64,000 bases of DNA from Cycas panzhihuaensis. Its lineage: Eukaryota; Cycadophyta. Each line of letters starts with the position of its first letter. The first letter of the stretch is position 1. Position numbers and translations under genes: made by a program. The stretch spans positions 54,877,741-54,941,740 of the forward strand of contig CM041465.1 in NCBI GenBank assembly GCA_023213395.1. Reading direction: 5' to 3'. Shown here piece by piece: positions 1 to 11,860 of this stretch. A model generated the notes under the pieces. That model was given only the letters and a program-made list of their open reading frames with translations, made no database searches and was not told the origin of the DNA.

Positions 1-1394
1 TTCTATCTCAATCGGCCTCAAAAAGTAGATGTTTAATCAAACCTAATCTCACTGCTTTTTTAAGAAATTTTCTCAAAATTTTCAATGCATGTCAAAATTT
101 CTTAAGAGATTTAGTAGATCTAGCCTCAAAGAATCCAACAAATCAAGTTTTATTAGATTTAATATACTAGAGAGAAAGATTTCTTTAAAATTTAGATTTT
201 TGCCAAGGAAAGTCTCATAAGAGTTTCGACAAGTTTTGGATTATTTTTACTTATTTTTAGAAGTTTTTCCAGAAGACTTTCTGCCTCACCATAGTAAGAT
301 CTATCATTTTAGAGAGTGAAGTTTTGAGGTAAAATGTTTCAGTCATTTCATATGATTACGTGGCTATATAGAAGTTTTTGACAGAAGATTCAGATTCCTT
401 TTACTTTTTCTAATACTTTCTTTCTTGGTCAAAATTTAAGTTTAGAAGTAAATTTTTAGATTTTTTACTTTTTCCCTTTTCTTAACAAAAAAGAAGGGGT
501 TTTTCAAATAGCAAAAAAAAAATGGTCATTGTAATAGTAAAATACCTAGATCGTAGCAAAATCTAGTATTTATACTTAACATCTTTATATATTTATTCAT
601 GTGTATGCACATTAATAGATAAAAGCATAAAAGTAAACATTAATATATTAGCAATTCATTTCAATAATATAAATACAAACATGTTTTCATATTTCCTAAA
701 ATGAACCTATTACATTCAATTCATACAGCTTGTTCTTGACTTATGCACATACTTGCCTTGGTCGAAATAGGCCATGGTTGGCTAAAGTCAAGGCCCTAAG
801 GGATATGGGAGTTTCATATTGGGTATAGTCTTAACCAAAATACTAGTGGAGTGATAGGTTATACATACCTATGGGCTCCCTTTAGGGATTATCTTAATAA
901 CCAGCTAAGATAACTAAAACATTAATGAAAGATTAAAATCAACCTAATCCAATATTCATCATAGTTGCAGGATATGAACGTATCATTTGACTCTTCAGAG
1001 GAGGTATATAGTTGCTCATTGGTGAATTGGGTGAGGATTGGGAGTACCTAGGCTCCATTATGACTTAGACTTCATCACCAAGCATAGATGCAAGTATCAC
1101 AGGTAAAGGCCCTAATCATATACTAGAAACCTTAGGTATCAGAACCTCACCCACATTTGGACATAAGTTAAAGGTTAGTGGCATGTCACATCACCATTCA
1201 TTTTTAGCTTTACATTAGGCCTCATTCTTACATAATTACTTATACTAATTCTTTATAGTTATTGAAAAATACTTAATCATTACTTGCCTTCTTATCATAG
1301 TATTTATTTCTATATCCTAACTATATCAAGTGTATTAGCCAAATGTGTCAGTGGTACATACTTCTATCATCTCTTCTACTTCTTCATCATCACC
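1..1394 (+). other. Leader of copia A, no coding signal
   Basis: This stretch holds no credible gene. From about 720 to 1200 it parallels the leader of element B on the minus strand (about 18,800-19,290): both contain the GAGGAGGTATATAG motif followed by GCTCATTGGTGAA, then a 'tcatcaccaag' segment in the same order and spacing. The first 700 bases are AT-rich and too diverged for me to align. A role as 5' untranslated leader is inferred from the comparison with B. Confidence 0.6.
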
Positions 1395-2480
1395 ATGTCA
1401 TCTCAATTTAAGAAGAATGTCAACTGCATATTGAAAAACAAAGAAAATTGGGATTTGTGATACAATGGAGTTAAAAATGTCACAAAGTATAAAGACATTT
1501 GGAGAGCCCACTCGCAACCTATACCCATCATACCTACAACAACTATAACACCTACTTCTGGTGGAACTACTCCAATAGCTCCTACAAATATTGCAACTAA
1601 ACTACAATGGGAGATAGATGATAAAATGATTCATGTAGGAATTCTATTAGTTACTAATCACTCTTTGTACAAATTAATTAACGAAGAGTAATATGATACA
1701 GCTTGGAAGATCCTTAAAGTTCTCAAGAAGAACTTTGATAACAAGTTAGACTTAGAATTTGTTTATCTTATTTTGAAAATAAATAAATTAGAAATACCAA
1801 AGGGATGAGCTCATGAGATAATAAATCTCCTTCGACTAATAAAATAGGCAATTGGTAAATATTTTAAGACCCAATATATTACTTGGGTGTTCTTGATCCA
1901 ATCATGTCTACATGTCCCTAATTATAAAACTTACTTAGAAGTCTTAAATCTAGTAGAACATTGAAGATACTTAACTCTGAAGCACTTGTCGAGAAGTTTA
2001 TAGAATTTAGCAAAAACTTTATAACCTCTAACTCTCTTCTAAATGCAACCTTTGAGGTGGAAGAGGAAGCTTATTACACAAAGAATTAAGGTCCCTCTCA
2101 TGGTAGAGGAAACAACTGAGCAAGAGGAAGAGGAAGAAATATAGAAAATCATCCACAAGGTCAACCAAATCCTTAGTCATAACCTTGACAGTCTTAAGAC
2201 CAAGGACCACCTCAATAAAAACTAAGATAGTCAAGCCAATTTAGTACCTCTTTAGAGACTGGAAATCAAACTATTATATATGATTAGTGTAACCATAAAG
2301 GATACTTTATAAAAGATTACAGAACTACCACTTATAAATTAGCTAAGTTTTAACCAAAACATAAAACTCATAATGTTGAAGAAACATGTGAAGAATCCTT
2401 TAGTGGTATAGGTTTTGTACAAGCATACTTTCAAAGAATTGAGAGATCTTTAGCATCAAATGCCATTGACTAACCACATA
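1395..2480 (+). pseudogene. gag remnant of copia A
   Basis: The start at 1395 opens with MSSQFKKNVNCILKNKENWD, matching the B start at 18410 (MSSQFKQNVNC). It is followed by a QWEIDDKMIHVGIL segment typical of copia Gag, the capsid protein that packages the RNA. Several in-frame stops and frameshifts follow. A degenerate CCHC knuckle lies near 2280-2330 (CNHKGYFIKDY, the last Cys replaced by Tyr). A serine/arginine-rich basic stretch near 2100-2160 corresponds to the Gag tail. It is non-functional. Confidence 0.75.
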
Positions 2481-2569
2481 GAGACTTTGAAGCTGGATGT
2501 AGATATATCATTTGTGAATTCCCTTCACCAATGCTAAGTCCTATTGAAATTATAAATTGCATTGCTTCA

Positions 2570-4300
2570 ATCGATGGATAATAGATCATGGACATAGGAG
2601 AAACTCAACATATGACATGTAACTGCAGTCTATATCAAACATTTGACTCATATATATAAGGAGTTATTTACATGGTTGATAAATCACAATAATCTATTGA
2701 AGGAATTAGTAACATTCACCTAAAACTCCTAAGATAAAGAGATTTTACATTGCTTGATGTCCTATATATACTTAATCTCAAACAAAACCTACTCTCCTTA
2801 TCCACACTTGTATCTCATGGATTTAATCTGAGTGTAACCGCAAATGACTAGACTTTCAAGGTCATTCACCCTCCAACTGATCGAGTGGTCTTGACTAGAC
2901 ATCTCACTGGCAAACGTTTTTGACTGAATAGCTCTTCATCTTCTAAAGCCCATTATGCCCAAAGCCCTTGTGCCGATAAAGAATTTACATTTAACACCAT
3001 TCTGGCCCACCTAACTTTGTCATCAAAATCTCATTGGCATGATTACACAGGCCATGTTCACATTGATAGACTTAGAGATCTTTGTAACACTCTTCCCAGT
3101 CTTCCAAAGTTCTCCTCTAAGCTCTTCAAATGTGAAACCTATATCACTACCAAATCTCATCGATAACCCTTTCCCAAAAATCAATAGAAATCAAACCATC
3201 TATTACAATTAGTATACTTTGATCTACGTAGACCAATGCACATTCCTTTATTAAAGGGAAAGTTATATTATATCTCTTTCATTGATGATTTCACTAGGAA
3301 AGTATAGTTAGCTTTTCTACACAAGAAAGATGAATCCTTCTGTGTATTCAAAGAATTTAAAACCTATGTTGGAAAAGAGTCAAGTTATCAACTCAAATAT
3401 CTTCAAACTGATAATGGTGGTGAATATACCTTACATGAGTTGAAAGCTACCTTTAAGATAATGGCATCAAACATCAAACAATAGTAGTAGGTACTTCACA
3501 GTAAAACAGAGTTGATGAGCATATGAATAGGCCAATCATAATCATAACTCGAGTTATGTTGGTATATAAAAATGTACCTACCTACCTATGGGTTAAAGTC
3601 ATCTAGACAATTGTTTATTATATCAATATTATTAACCCATCAAAGAAAGGACAATCACCTAATAAACATTAGTTAGGATAAACCTCCATTATTCACTACT
3701 TCAAAAAATTTTAGCTCTATGTGTTATATCTATATTTTGGATGTAGATTAAAATAAACTCTAGCCAAGGGAATTTAAAGGTATTTTTGTTAGATACCCTA
3801 TAGATAAGGAAAGGTATAAAGTCTTTATTCCTTCACAACAAAAACTCATCGTTAACAAAGATATCATTTTTATAGAGACATATGATTAGATGCTTAGATT
3901 GGACTCCAAAATACACTCGCACCACTACAATAATATTATTAAGTATGATGTTCAGATTTTAAAATTTGGGTTGAGGGGAGGGGGGGGGACATACATAAAT
4001 TACTCCAAATATTCAAAGCTAATAATAGAGCCTCAGAGGATATAAGTTGTGACTCTAAATTGATGAGTGCATATATAGTACTATCCTTTAAAGATAGTAT
4101 AGTTGAGAAAGGTAAAACAGTGGTAGAAGGACCATCTTCCTCAAGTGTATCAATATCCTCCTCATAAAATAATCATTTTAATGAATAAAATGAGAACCAA
4201 TAAGTTGAGAAAATAAGGAACTTATTCCCAATTTGAGGATCTCTTTAAGTCTGCCAATTCAACAAGGATACTATGACTAGATGAGATGGGCAAAACTAGC
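2570..4300 (+). pseudogene. Protease and integrase remnant of copia A
   Basis: The protease active-site region reads IMDIGETQHMTC near 2590-2630, where copia elements have DSGA/CxxHMT, so the catalytic triplet is DIG instead of DSG. The conserved YILNLKQNLLSLSTL segment follows at about 2770. The GAG-pre-integrase zinc region (HWHDYTGHVHIDRL then CETYITTKSH, about 3030-3160) is degenerate. The integrase core shows SFIDDFTRKV and LQTDNGGEYT (about 3280-3430), which hold two of the catalytic acidic positions. The hinge continues with GIFVRYPIDKERYK near 3780. Stops and frameshifts are frequent, so this is a fossil. Confidence 0.8.
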
Positions 4301-4434
4301 ACTCGAAGTGCCTATAGAGTAAGAATGCATAAATCATTATACACTAAACTTGAACCAGTAGAACTGTACCTTACTCTTAATGAAGAGCCCATCTCATATC
4401 AGGAAGCCATAAAACATATAGTTTGAAGAAATGT

Positions 4435-5935
4435 AATAAATGAAGAATACCAATCTCTCATAAAAAAATGGTATATAGGAGCTCATTGATTTATCATTTA
4501 GCGGAAAGATAGGTCACAATAAATGGTTGTACAAAAACAAATATAGATTAGGCAACACCCTTGAAAAACATAAAGTGAGGTTGGTAGCTAATGGATTCAC
4601 ATAAAGGGAAGTCATCGAGTACACTAAAGTCTTTGCACCTATAACCAAGTGGCCTACAATTAGAACTCTTATCACCTTGGTTGCTCAATAGGGTTAAAAA
4701 ATTCACCAACTCAATATTAAGACCATATTTCTTAATGGGGATCTTGAAGAAGAAATTTACATGGCTTAGCTAGAAGGATACGAGATCAAAGGTTAATAGC
4801 ATAAGGTTTGTAAGCTTAGAAAGTCCTTGCACAACTTTAAACAAGCCCCTCATGCTTAATTTACCAAGTTGTCTGAAAGAATGAGGCAACTTGGATACGA
4901 GGTTTGCAACTACCAATATATTGATGTAACATTATTCATCAAGCACCAAAAGCACGGAGTCATTTATTTTATAATCTTTGTGGATGACATACTAATAATG
5001 GGTAACAGTGAATAGGTAATAAGCCAACTGAAAAAGGACCTTGGTAAAATGTTCAAATTGTTTAAACTTAGTTTGATGAGATACTACTTGGGAATTAAAG
5101 TAATACAAAAGAATGAAAAATTTATTCTCTCTAAAAAAGAAAAGAACATTTATGATATTTTAACCAAGTTTTAGTTAGAAGATGCTCGACTGGTGGATTT
5201 GCCTATAGACCCTAATACTAAACTCTTAGCTGATGGTGATACTAAGAAGTTAAACGTAACACTTATAGGAAACTTGTAGGTAGTTTCATCTAAACTACCA
5301 ATACAAAGCTAGATATTACACACTTTGTTAGTATTCTTATACAATTCATGAAAAATCCTAAGTAGAATCATTGGTAGGTTGTAGTTTGAGTGCTAAAATA
5401 CCTAAAGACAACTAGCAAATTTGGACTGTTATATGAACCTAATAATGAATTTAAGCTTTCTGCATACATAGACTCAGACTTTATAGGAGATAAAGATACA
5501 AGAAGATCTACGTCTAGGTATGTAACATTTCTTAGAACAGTGCTAATATCATGGGGATCTAGATGATAGAAGATAGTTGTTAATTCAACTACCAAGCTAA
5601 ATACATTACTGGTTCTAAGACCAACAAGGAGGTGATATGGTTAGAAAATTATTGAAAACATTAAATATCATCCAAACAAGTCTTACCAATCTTTATTATG
5701 GATAATCAATCAATAATCCACATGGCAAAAAATCCTATATTTTATGATCATACTAAACACATAAGAACGAAAGTCTATAGGATTAAAGAACTAGTTTATG
5801 ATGGTATAATTTAATTGGAATACTACCCCACAACAGATCAAGTAACTGATATCTTCACCAAACTACTATAAAAGGTGATGTTTGAATAGTTTTGAAGGTA
5901 TCTCATCCTTAAGACCTCTATCTTTGATTAATCAA
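4435..5935 (+). pseudogene. Reverse transcriptase and RNase H remnant of copia A
   Basis: The RT start NEEYQSLIKK (about 4437) matches B. The palm motif FVDDILIMGNSE (about 4978-5010) keeps the two catalytic aspartates. KDLGKMFKLF and YYLGIKVIQK follow, as in copia RT. RNase H and the C-terminus (about 5400-5930) include STKLNT-like and IHMAKNPIFYDHTKHI segments and end near TDQVTDIFTKLL, equivalent to the B sequence at about 13,950-14,010. TAG and TAA replace Gln codons at several places, for example near 4602 (FT*REVIEYTKVF against FMQREGIDYTEIF in B). Confidence 0.85.
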
Positions 5936-5964
5936 AGAAGATGGCAACATGATCATCATACTCT

Positions 5965-6140
5965 ATTCTATTCATGAAAACCCTTTGTGGGAACAGAAGA
6001 ATAAGAGTAAGTCTTTTCTCTATCATATTTGTGAAAACCCCATATGGGCATAGAAGGATAAGCATTGTATTAGTTTTGGAAAATTGGAACCTGTAAAAAC
6101 CTAAAAGGGCATAAGAGATGACTAAATGGTATATGGAGAC
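5965..6140 (+). repeat. Three-unit 3' UTR repeat conserved in A and B
   Basis: Three diverged units of about 55 bp each start with (G)TGAAAACCC, followed by a short spacer, GGG and GAAGGATAAG-like sequence. The same three units occur in the same order in element B on the minus strand (about 13,715-13,885). Each start can form a short CCC/GGG hairpin. Their function is unknown. Confidence 0.6.
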
Positions 6141-6361
6141 TTAGCAAATCAAGTTGCACATTTAAACTAGTTAGCTATTAGGCTACATCAAGAGCCACCT
6201 TAATCATTTTTATTTATAAAAGGGGCTATAGATCTTAGAAAGTCCATGGGTCTTTATTCCTTATTAGGGTTTTCCCACAAAAGTGTCATTTAAAATTTTA
6301 ATGTAATAATGAGGCTGAAATAAAGACTTTAGAGAATGAATTTTCTTAAAGACCTTCTACC

Positions 6362-6684
6362 ATTAAGGGGGGGATTAAATGAGGTTAATGTATCAAGGTC
6401 ATTTATGTAGATTAATTAAGTGACCTTAGGATATATTATTAGTAGTAGTCTCTTAGTGAAATGTGCTTTATATGTATTTAGATGTAATTTCAGGTTTATG
6501 TCATTAGGTAGAAAAATCCTAACCCTAATACTCACCCTTATAAAAGGCAAAATCTCAATGAGGGAGTCATTATTTATTCTTACCTCCAAGCTTTGCTCTT
6601 ATGTCTTATTTTCGTCTCTTTTTCATTCTCTATTGCCATTGTGTGCATGTGAGTGATTTATTCCCTAGATCTATCCTTCCTTCA
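6362..6684 (+). repeat. PPT and 3' LTR of copia A
   Basis: The polypurine tract ATTAAGGGGGGGAT ends about 6375. The LTR then begins TAAATGAGGTTAATG, the counterpart of TGAAAAGGGTTAATG that starts the B LTR in element sense. It ends about 6684 in GATCTATCCTTCCTTCA, against the B end. A TATA box, TATAAAAGG, lies at 6539-6547, the same region as in B. Ends are placed by alignment to B and may be off by a few bases. Confidence 0.7.
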
Positions 6685-8430
6685 AAGCTTCGCTCTCTAT
6701 TAAATCTTAATTATTAAATTAATATATATATATATTTATAAGTTTATCACCTTATATACCAACCATTCATATCATGCTAATACAACAACTATATATGTGG
6801 GAAACCTTTCATATCTACTAATGATTATTTAATCACTTGACCTATTAATTAAATATTATATTGATTTTCATAAAACTAAATATTCCAACACTCCTTAATG
6901 TTTCATTTATATATCTTCAATTGATTTTATCATGTGGCTTTATATTGTATCTTCATATCAAATCACTTGCTCATCTATATCTCATTTTACTTGTATCACC
7001 TATAAATCAATCTATTAAACCTATCTTCATCATACTTATCTCCTATAAGTAAATTTTATCATATCATATCATAGATTACCAAATATAATTCTATCAATTA
7101 ATCAAATAAATAATCATAACTCATGACCCTCAACTTGTTATGATATATGAATTTTTTCTCCTCATCAACTTTATATCTTTCACCTATAAGATGCAAAAAT
7201 AAACTTATCAAATCATTAATCAACCAATTCAATAATGTCCATATAAAATAGTAATCATCCATCAAAATGCATGGGTAACTAATTGCTATAATCACTAGTC
7301 ATTTATGATGTTTCATATGTGGCTCATTAGATTCATAAAATAAAAATAAAATACTATTGTTAATCAAATATGTTGTACAAAATTAACTCATAAATATTTC
7401 TTATCTCTTTCCTATGAGATATGTATATTCTATCTCCATTAATGATTCTATACATACTTTTATAACTTTATTGGAAACCTATCTTATTAATCCCAATTCT
7501 CAACCAATTAACTCGAGGAATAAGGCACACCACCTAGTATGCTAAGTTAATTACAATAAGATAATATATAATAATGTGTTTCCATGCCTCTTATCATATA
7601 CGGTAATCAAATTTCTAACTAGAAAACATATATTAACTAGACTCCTTAATAATTGAACCTTGATTTATGGATAAACTACAATCATTATTATTAATTTTAA
7701 TAAATAAATTTATGAGGCTTCTTCTTTGTCTCGTATTAAGTGGGTAAATATAAAGTTATTTAACATCATAAACCCAACCATCAATAATATCTAAGGAACA
7801 TCATTTTCTCAAATAATCAGGTGGTATCAAGCGTATCCTCATTCATTTAACCATGTACTAAATCAGTTAATTATTCATCAAGTTTCCATCAACTTATGTC
7901 AAATTCATTGGATTAGTATTGGTCATTACACTACATCAAATGTATTATATACATTAGTAGGATTAATTTCATTAAGTCTAACATGCATGTACCTTATGTA
8001 TCTTACATCCAGTATTAAATAGGTTCTCATATGCTTCACACCTTAATTTTTGAACCTTTAATGTATCATAAATTAAGGTATTTATCTTATTTTTGCCAAA
8101 ATTTTAACTAGATATTTGCTCCAATTCATCATTAACCATCTATTTATATTAATATAAATTTAAAAGCCTTCAAAATCATAAAAATATTTCCAAATCATGT
8201 TTTGAATAACTTAAAAGGTATAACATTTAGTATGCCAAAAACTTCTTATTCAAATTTATGAATTAAAATCCTTATCATGTAAGCTTCAAACTATACCTCA
8301 CAACCACTTGTTATATCCATATCTTAACCCTCTTTCTAATGCAACTAAAAACACTTAATTATATCTTTATATGATAAAGTTATACTAAAAAGACTATTAA
8401 TATGTCATCAAAAATTAAAATAGAGTAAAA
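6685..8430. other. AT-rich non-coding stretch between copia A and the gypsy integrase tail
   Basis: No gene is visible. Its position downstream (minus sense) of the gypsy integrase C-terminus suggests the 3' untranslated part of element I. One segment (about 7225-7300) resembles the internal region of element E (about 49,095-49,165) in the same orientation, with shared motifs TCCATATAAAATA and CATC(C/T)ATCAAAAT. This hints that I and E descend from related elements. Confidence 0.4.
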
Positions 8431-8770
8431 AAAAATAGGTACCCTTTGAGCTATAACACCTAGTCATAGTTATACAAACTTACCCAACTTTCTACTTTAC
8501 TAGATATGGACTATAAAACTTGGGGCTTAACTTTTCCTCTCGAGATACTTTAAGGATTCTTATTTATATGATTTCAATATTACCTAAACCTAATCTCCTA
8601 TGATAAATTCCTTTTTTATGCAATGTTTGATAGACTACAACTTCATTTAGTTCCTTCCTCATTTTGATGGAAGAATAATAAGAAGAATTATACCATGTTT
8701 TATATGATTGTTGTTGCACTCATTCTATCATTGCTTATATGTATAGATCATAATATAAGAACTTGTACAA
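8430..8770 (-). pseudogene. Ty3/gypsy integrase C-terminal remnant (element I)
   Basis: Minus-strand translation gives WYNSSYYSSIKM (about 8650-8685), then EFIIGD (about 8590-8615), then KLSPKFYSPYLVK (about 8500-8540). These match the end of the Ty3/gypsy integrase core (WYNTSYHSSIKM type) and the C-terminal GD-V/KLSP-(F/Y)YGPY module that binds DNA. Frameshifts and stops separate the pieces. The core of the same protein lies at 11,085-11,860, so about 2.3 kb of unrelated DNA appears to interrupt the gene. Confidence 0.7.
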
Positions 8771-8799
8771 CACCTTTAAGCTTGCTCCAGGACATTGGT

Positions 8800-11080
8800 C
8801 CATTTTTTTTCCTTATTATTTTATAATTTTATGAACCTTTGATTTGTTAATTAGTCTTTTTTTTCTCCACGTTTATGAGTGATGATATTACTCTATTTGA
8901 CTCCTTATTGGCCTACTTTAATGCCTTTAGATGATAAATTGGCTTAAGTTTTAAAATTTTTTATCTTTTTTATATAACTTTAAAGAATTTCATAGACCAC
9001 AATTTTAACTATTCACCACAATTTTTAAGTTGTTCAAAATGGTGATGTACTTAATAAACTATGGTCAAACATGAAAACCATAATTTATGAAGTGGATTAT
9101 TGTTTATAAAGTGGACTATAGTTTATTAAGCAAACCATAATTTTAGTTATAAATTGATCATAATTTTTAAAATTAACCATACTTTTTACTATTTACACCT
9201 AAAAAAAAAAAAGAAAATTAGTTATCTCCCACTATAAAGATCTTTATTGAAAAAACCATGGATTAACATCCCATAAGTTTTTTCCAACCACTCCTCCTGT
9301 TTCCTTTTATAAATACCCTTCCATTTGTTAAGAAAAGAGGGGCAAAACATAGGTTCACATAGGAATGAACCTATGTGAGGAGTTAGAATTTAAGCTCAAC
9401 TCCAACAACAACTATTTGGAATTGAGCTTAAAGTCTAACTTCTCATATAGGTTTATTCCCATAAGTGAAGGAAAGTTCATTAATATAGCCTAAATGTTGT
9501 TGAACTTTCCTTAGAATGATAAGGTGACTTATTAAAGAAACTACATAAAGGTTCTAAGTCCTTTTATCCATAGGATTGAGGATACCTTTCTTACTCTCTT
9601 CCTTTCTCTCTTATTTGAAGCTACAAATTTGAGATAGATTTTATTATGCTTAATATGCTCACTTCTTCTTCTTCTTTTTTTTAATTGAATTATTAGAGGC
9701 TCCAATTGCTAAGTTTTTAAAAAGGTAAAAGGTACCTTCTTCTTTCACCTTCCCTCTTTTAAAGTTAGTCATTCCTAGCATAAACCTTCTCCTCTCTCTT
9801 ATAATTAAAACATAAAAAGGGAAACGAAATCAATAATTTCATGCATTTATCTTTCATTTTCTCAAGTGTTTTAATGCCATGTGGCTTTAAGTTTAGAAAA
9901 GAGAAAGAGGTTGTACTTATTTATTCCTTATACATGCTTTTGTTAGAAAAGTGAGAGGTGACTCATACATAGTTGTACTTTTTTCCTAATTTGCAAATAT
10001 AAAAGACAAAAGTGCTTAAAAGAATAGCAATTAGGATAAATATAAGTGAAATAAAAGGACATAGTATGATTTCTAACAATTGCATCTTAAGGCAATTAAA
10101 TAAAAGAAAAAAAACGCATTAGGGTTTGCATATGTATATAGATACATTAGGATGAATATACTTCCTTGCTTTTGTTGATTACATAGTGTGAACATAATTT
10201 AGGTATGCATTAACTTCTTTTAATAAAAGAGACATGCTAGGTTACATCATAGATGCATGACATTATTTGTTCCCTCTAGGTTAGGTCTCATTCTCGCTAT
10301 AAGAGTGTTATTGATCGATTGAGATTTGGCACCCCCAATGTACAAGATCACTCTTCCTCAAGAACAAAGCCTTCTCTTTATAAGGAAAGGTTTGATTGAT
10401 TGGCATTTAACATCCTCAACATACGAACCTAGCCTCCTTAAAGATTATTAATTCCATACCATATTTCAAACTCCAAAGGTAATGGTTTCCTATCATACTT
10501 TGGGTCGAGAGTGACTCCTTTCTTCTTCATTCACCTCTAAGTGTGTAAGACTCACCAAAATTAGATACAAGTATCCTCATGCCTCCCCTTTCATGAGTGG
10601 ATCATCATCAAATGAGGAAGTCCCTAGTAGCTAACTCTTAATAGGGTTATTAATCTAGTGTTTGAGATCTTCTAAGTCTTTTCACTTATCAATCCTCCTA
10701 ATCTATAGTTGTCATAGTGTAACCTTCTCTTTTATATTTGGGTAGAAGTCTAGAGTAGATCACATCTCTAAGAGGCCTTAAGTGATTAGTTGATAGGGAA
10801 GCTAGCACATCATATTTTGGGGTCAAAATCCAGTAATCCTTCCACTTATTAGAAGTATTTATATAGTTTCTTATCTCCTCTAGGGGAAATATTTAGGGAT
10901 TGTTTGTTTGTTTAAGTTTTATTTTATTTTATTTTTTTATTATTGATTAGTTAGTAAATAGTTAGTAGTTAATTAGATTTCCTTCTTTAGCACATATATA
11001 GAAAGATATCTCTCTTCTACTTAGAAGAGTGTTGAGAATCAATTAAGATTTACCACCTTAGTTACCTTTGAGAAGATCAC
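8800..11080. other. Unresolved 2.3-kb insertion within the gypsy integrase gene
   Basis: No ORF is recognisable, and I could not identify a clean LTR pair or TSD. The stretch holds diverged AAACTATAGTTTATT-like motifs (about 9050-9185), a compound hairpin (9349-9510), and TGGCACCCCCAATG at 10327-10340, which loosely resembles the TGGCACCC PBS of element H. Several diverged repeats of an 'agagtgtt...gat(t/c)ga' segment occur at about 10,300, 10,380 and 11,025. It may be a solo or truncated gypsy element; this is inference from the interruption alone. Confidence 0.35.
9349..9510. repeat. Compound inverted repeat (hairpin)
   Basis: The main arms 9362-9404 and 9417-9460 are complementary over about 43 bp with a few mismatches and a 12-bp loop. 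Two smaller inverted repeats flank or overlap them: ATAGGTTCA/TGAACCTAT (9349-9357 and 9366-9374) and GGAAAGTTCA/TGAACTTTCC (9470-9479 and 9501-9510). A folded small-RNA precursor or MITE remnant is possible; no TSD was found. Confidence 0.6.
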
Positions 11081-11084
11081 TTCT

Positions 11085-11860
11085 CCTCTTATTTGAGGTT
11101 CTTAGGATGACCCACCTCAAAAGGCATCGTAGCAAGCTTTAGCTTGGTGTAGCCATTTTTCCTATGAGTTTCGCTTATCAACCACTTAGTTCCTTGACTA
11201 ACTTTCCAAGCATTTGTTAATTACCTTAATTTGACCATCTATATATAAATGGTAACTAATGCTCATTGTTAACTTCATGCTAACCCATTTAAACATCTCC
11301 TGCTAGAAGTAACTCAAGAATTAGGAAACCCAATCATTGATAATAGTATAAAGGAAACCATGTAGTTTATGTATTTTTTTTATATATATCTCTACTAATT
11401 GAGGAGCTTTATATGTGGATTGAATAGGCACAAAGTGAGTGAATTTTATTAGATAATCTACCATTATATATATAGTATCTTTCACTTCTAACTTAAGTAG
11501 TCCTATTATAAATCTATACTAATAGTTTTTTATTTCTATTATAGGATGGATAAAGGTTACAACAATCTTGGGGAAGCTTTGAATTTATATTTGTTTGCCT
11601 AATAAACTAATCATTCTATAATAAATTTCTAGAGCATTTTTTTATTACTTCCTAAAATAATGATTATTTAGTTCTAAGAGATATTTTAAAGAAACTTGCA
11701 TATCCTATTATTGGAACTACACAGGCTTCTTCTAAAACTTTGGACTTAATGATGATTTTGATCCTATGAATATCTTTCCTTTATACCACAAGATGTCATT
11801 TATTTTTATCCCCATGTTGGGTTCTTTCAATTATTTATTATATTTATATATCCTAGGTAT
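11085..11860 (-). pseudogene. Ty3/gypsy integrase core remnant (element I)
   Basis: On the minus strand the reading starts with the linker NINSKLPQDCCNLYPSY (about 11,560-11,610, equivalent to the 'LLQPLPIP' linker). It continues with YLIKFTHFVPIQSTYKAPQL (about 11,400-11,460), the HGFLYTIINDW region holding the second acidic residue, and MSISYHLYIDGQIKVIN (about 11,215-11,265), equivalent to STAYHPQTDGQ. These are the conserved blocks of Ty3/gypsy integrase, which inserts cDNA. Numerous stops make it non-functional. RT and RNase H of the same element lie at the other end of the window (63,006-64,000), separated by insertion H. Confidence 0.85.

Larger units (their letters stand above)
1..6684 (+). 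mobile_element. Copia element A, 5' end beyond the window, heavily decayed
   Basis: This is a plus-strand Ty1/copia retrotransposon with remnants in the order leader, gag, protease, integrase, RT, RNase H, 3' UTR, PPT and 3' LTR. It belongs to the same family as element B (13193-20732): leader, polyprotein, 3' UTR repeats and LTR can all be followed in parallel. Because B has about 2 kb of leader after its PBS, A's 5' LTR should lie left of base 1, so no TSD can be checked. Frameshifts and stops occur throughout, many of them TAG or TAA where B has glutamine. A is therefore much older than B. It sits in or next to the old gypsy remnant I. Confidence 0.85.

Noticed and set aside
10325-10345. 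Gypsy-type primer-binding site TGGCACCCCCAATG
   Set aside because: The sequence before it does not end in CA and I found no matching LTR, so it is reported only as a resemblance.
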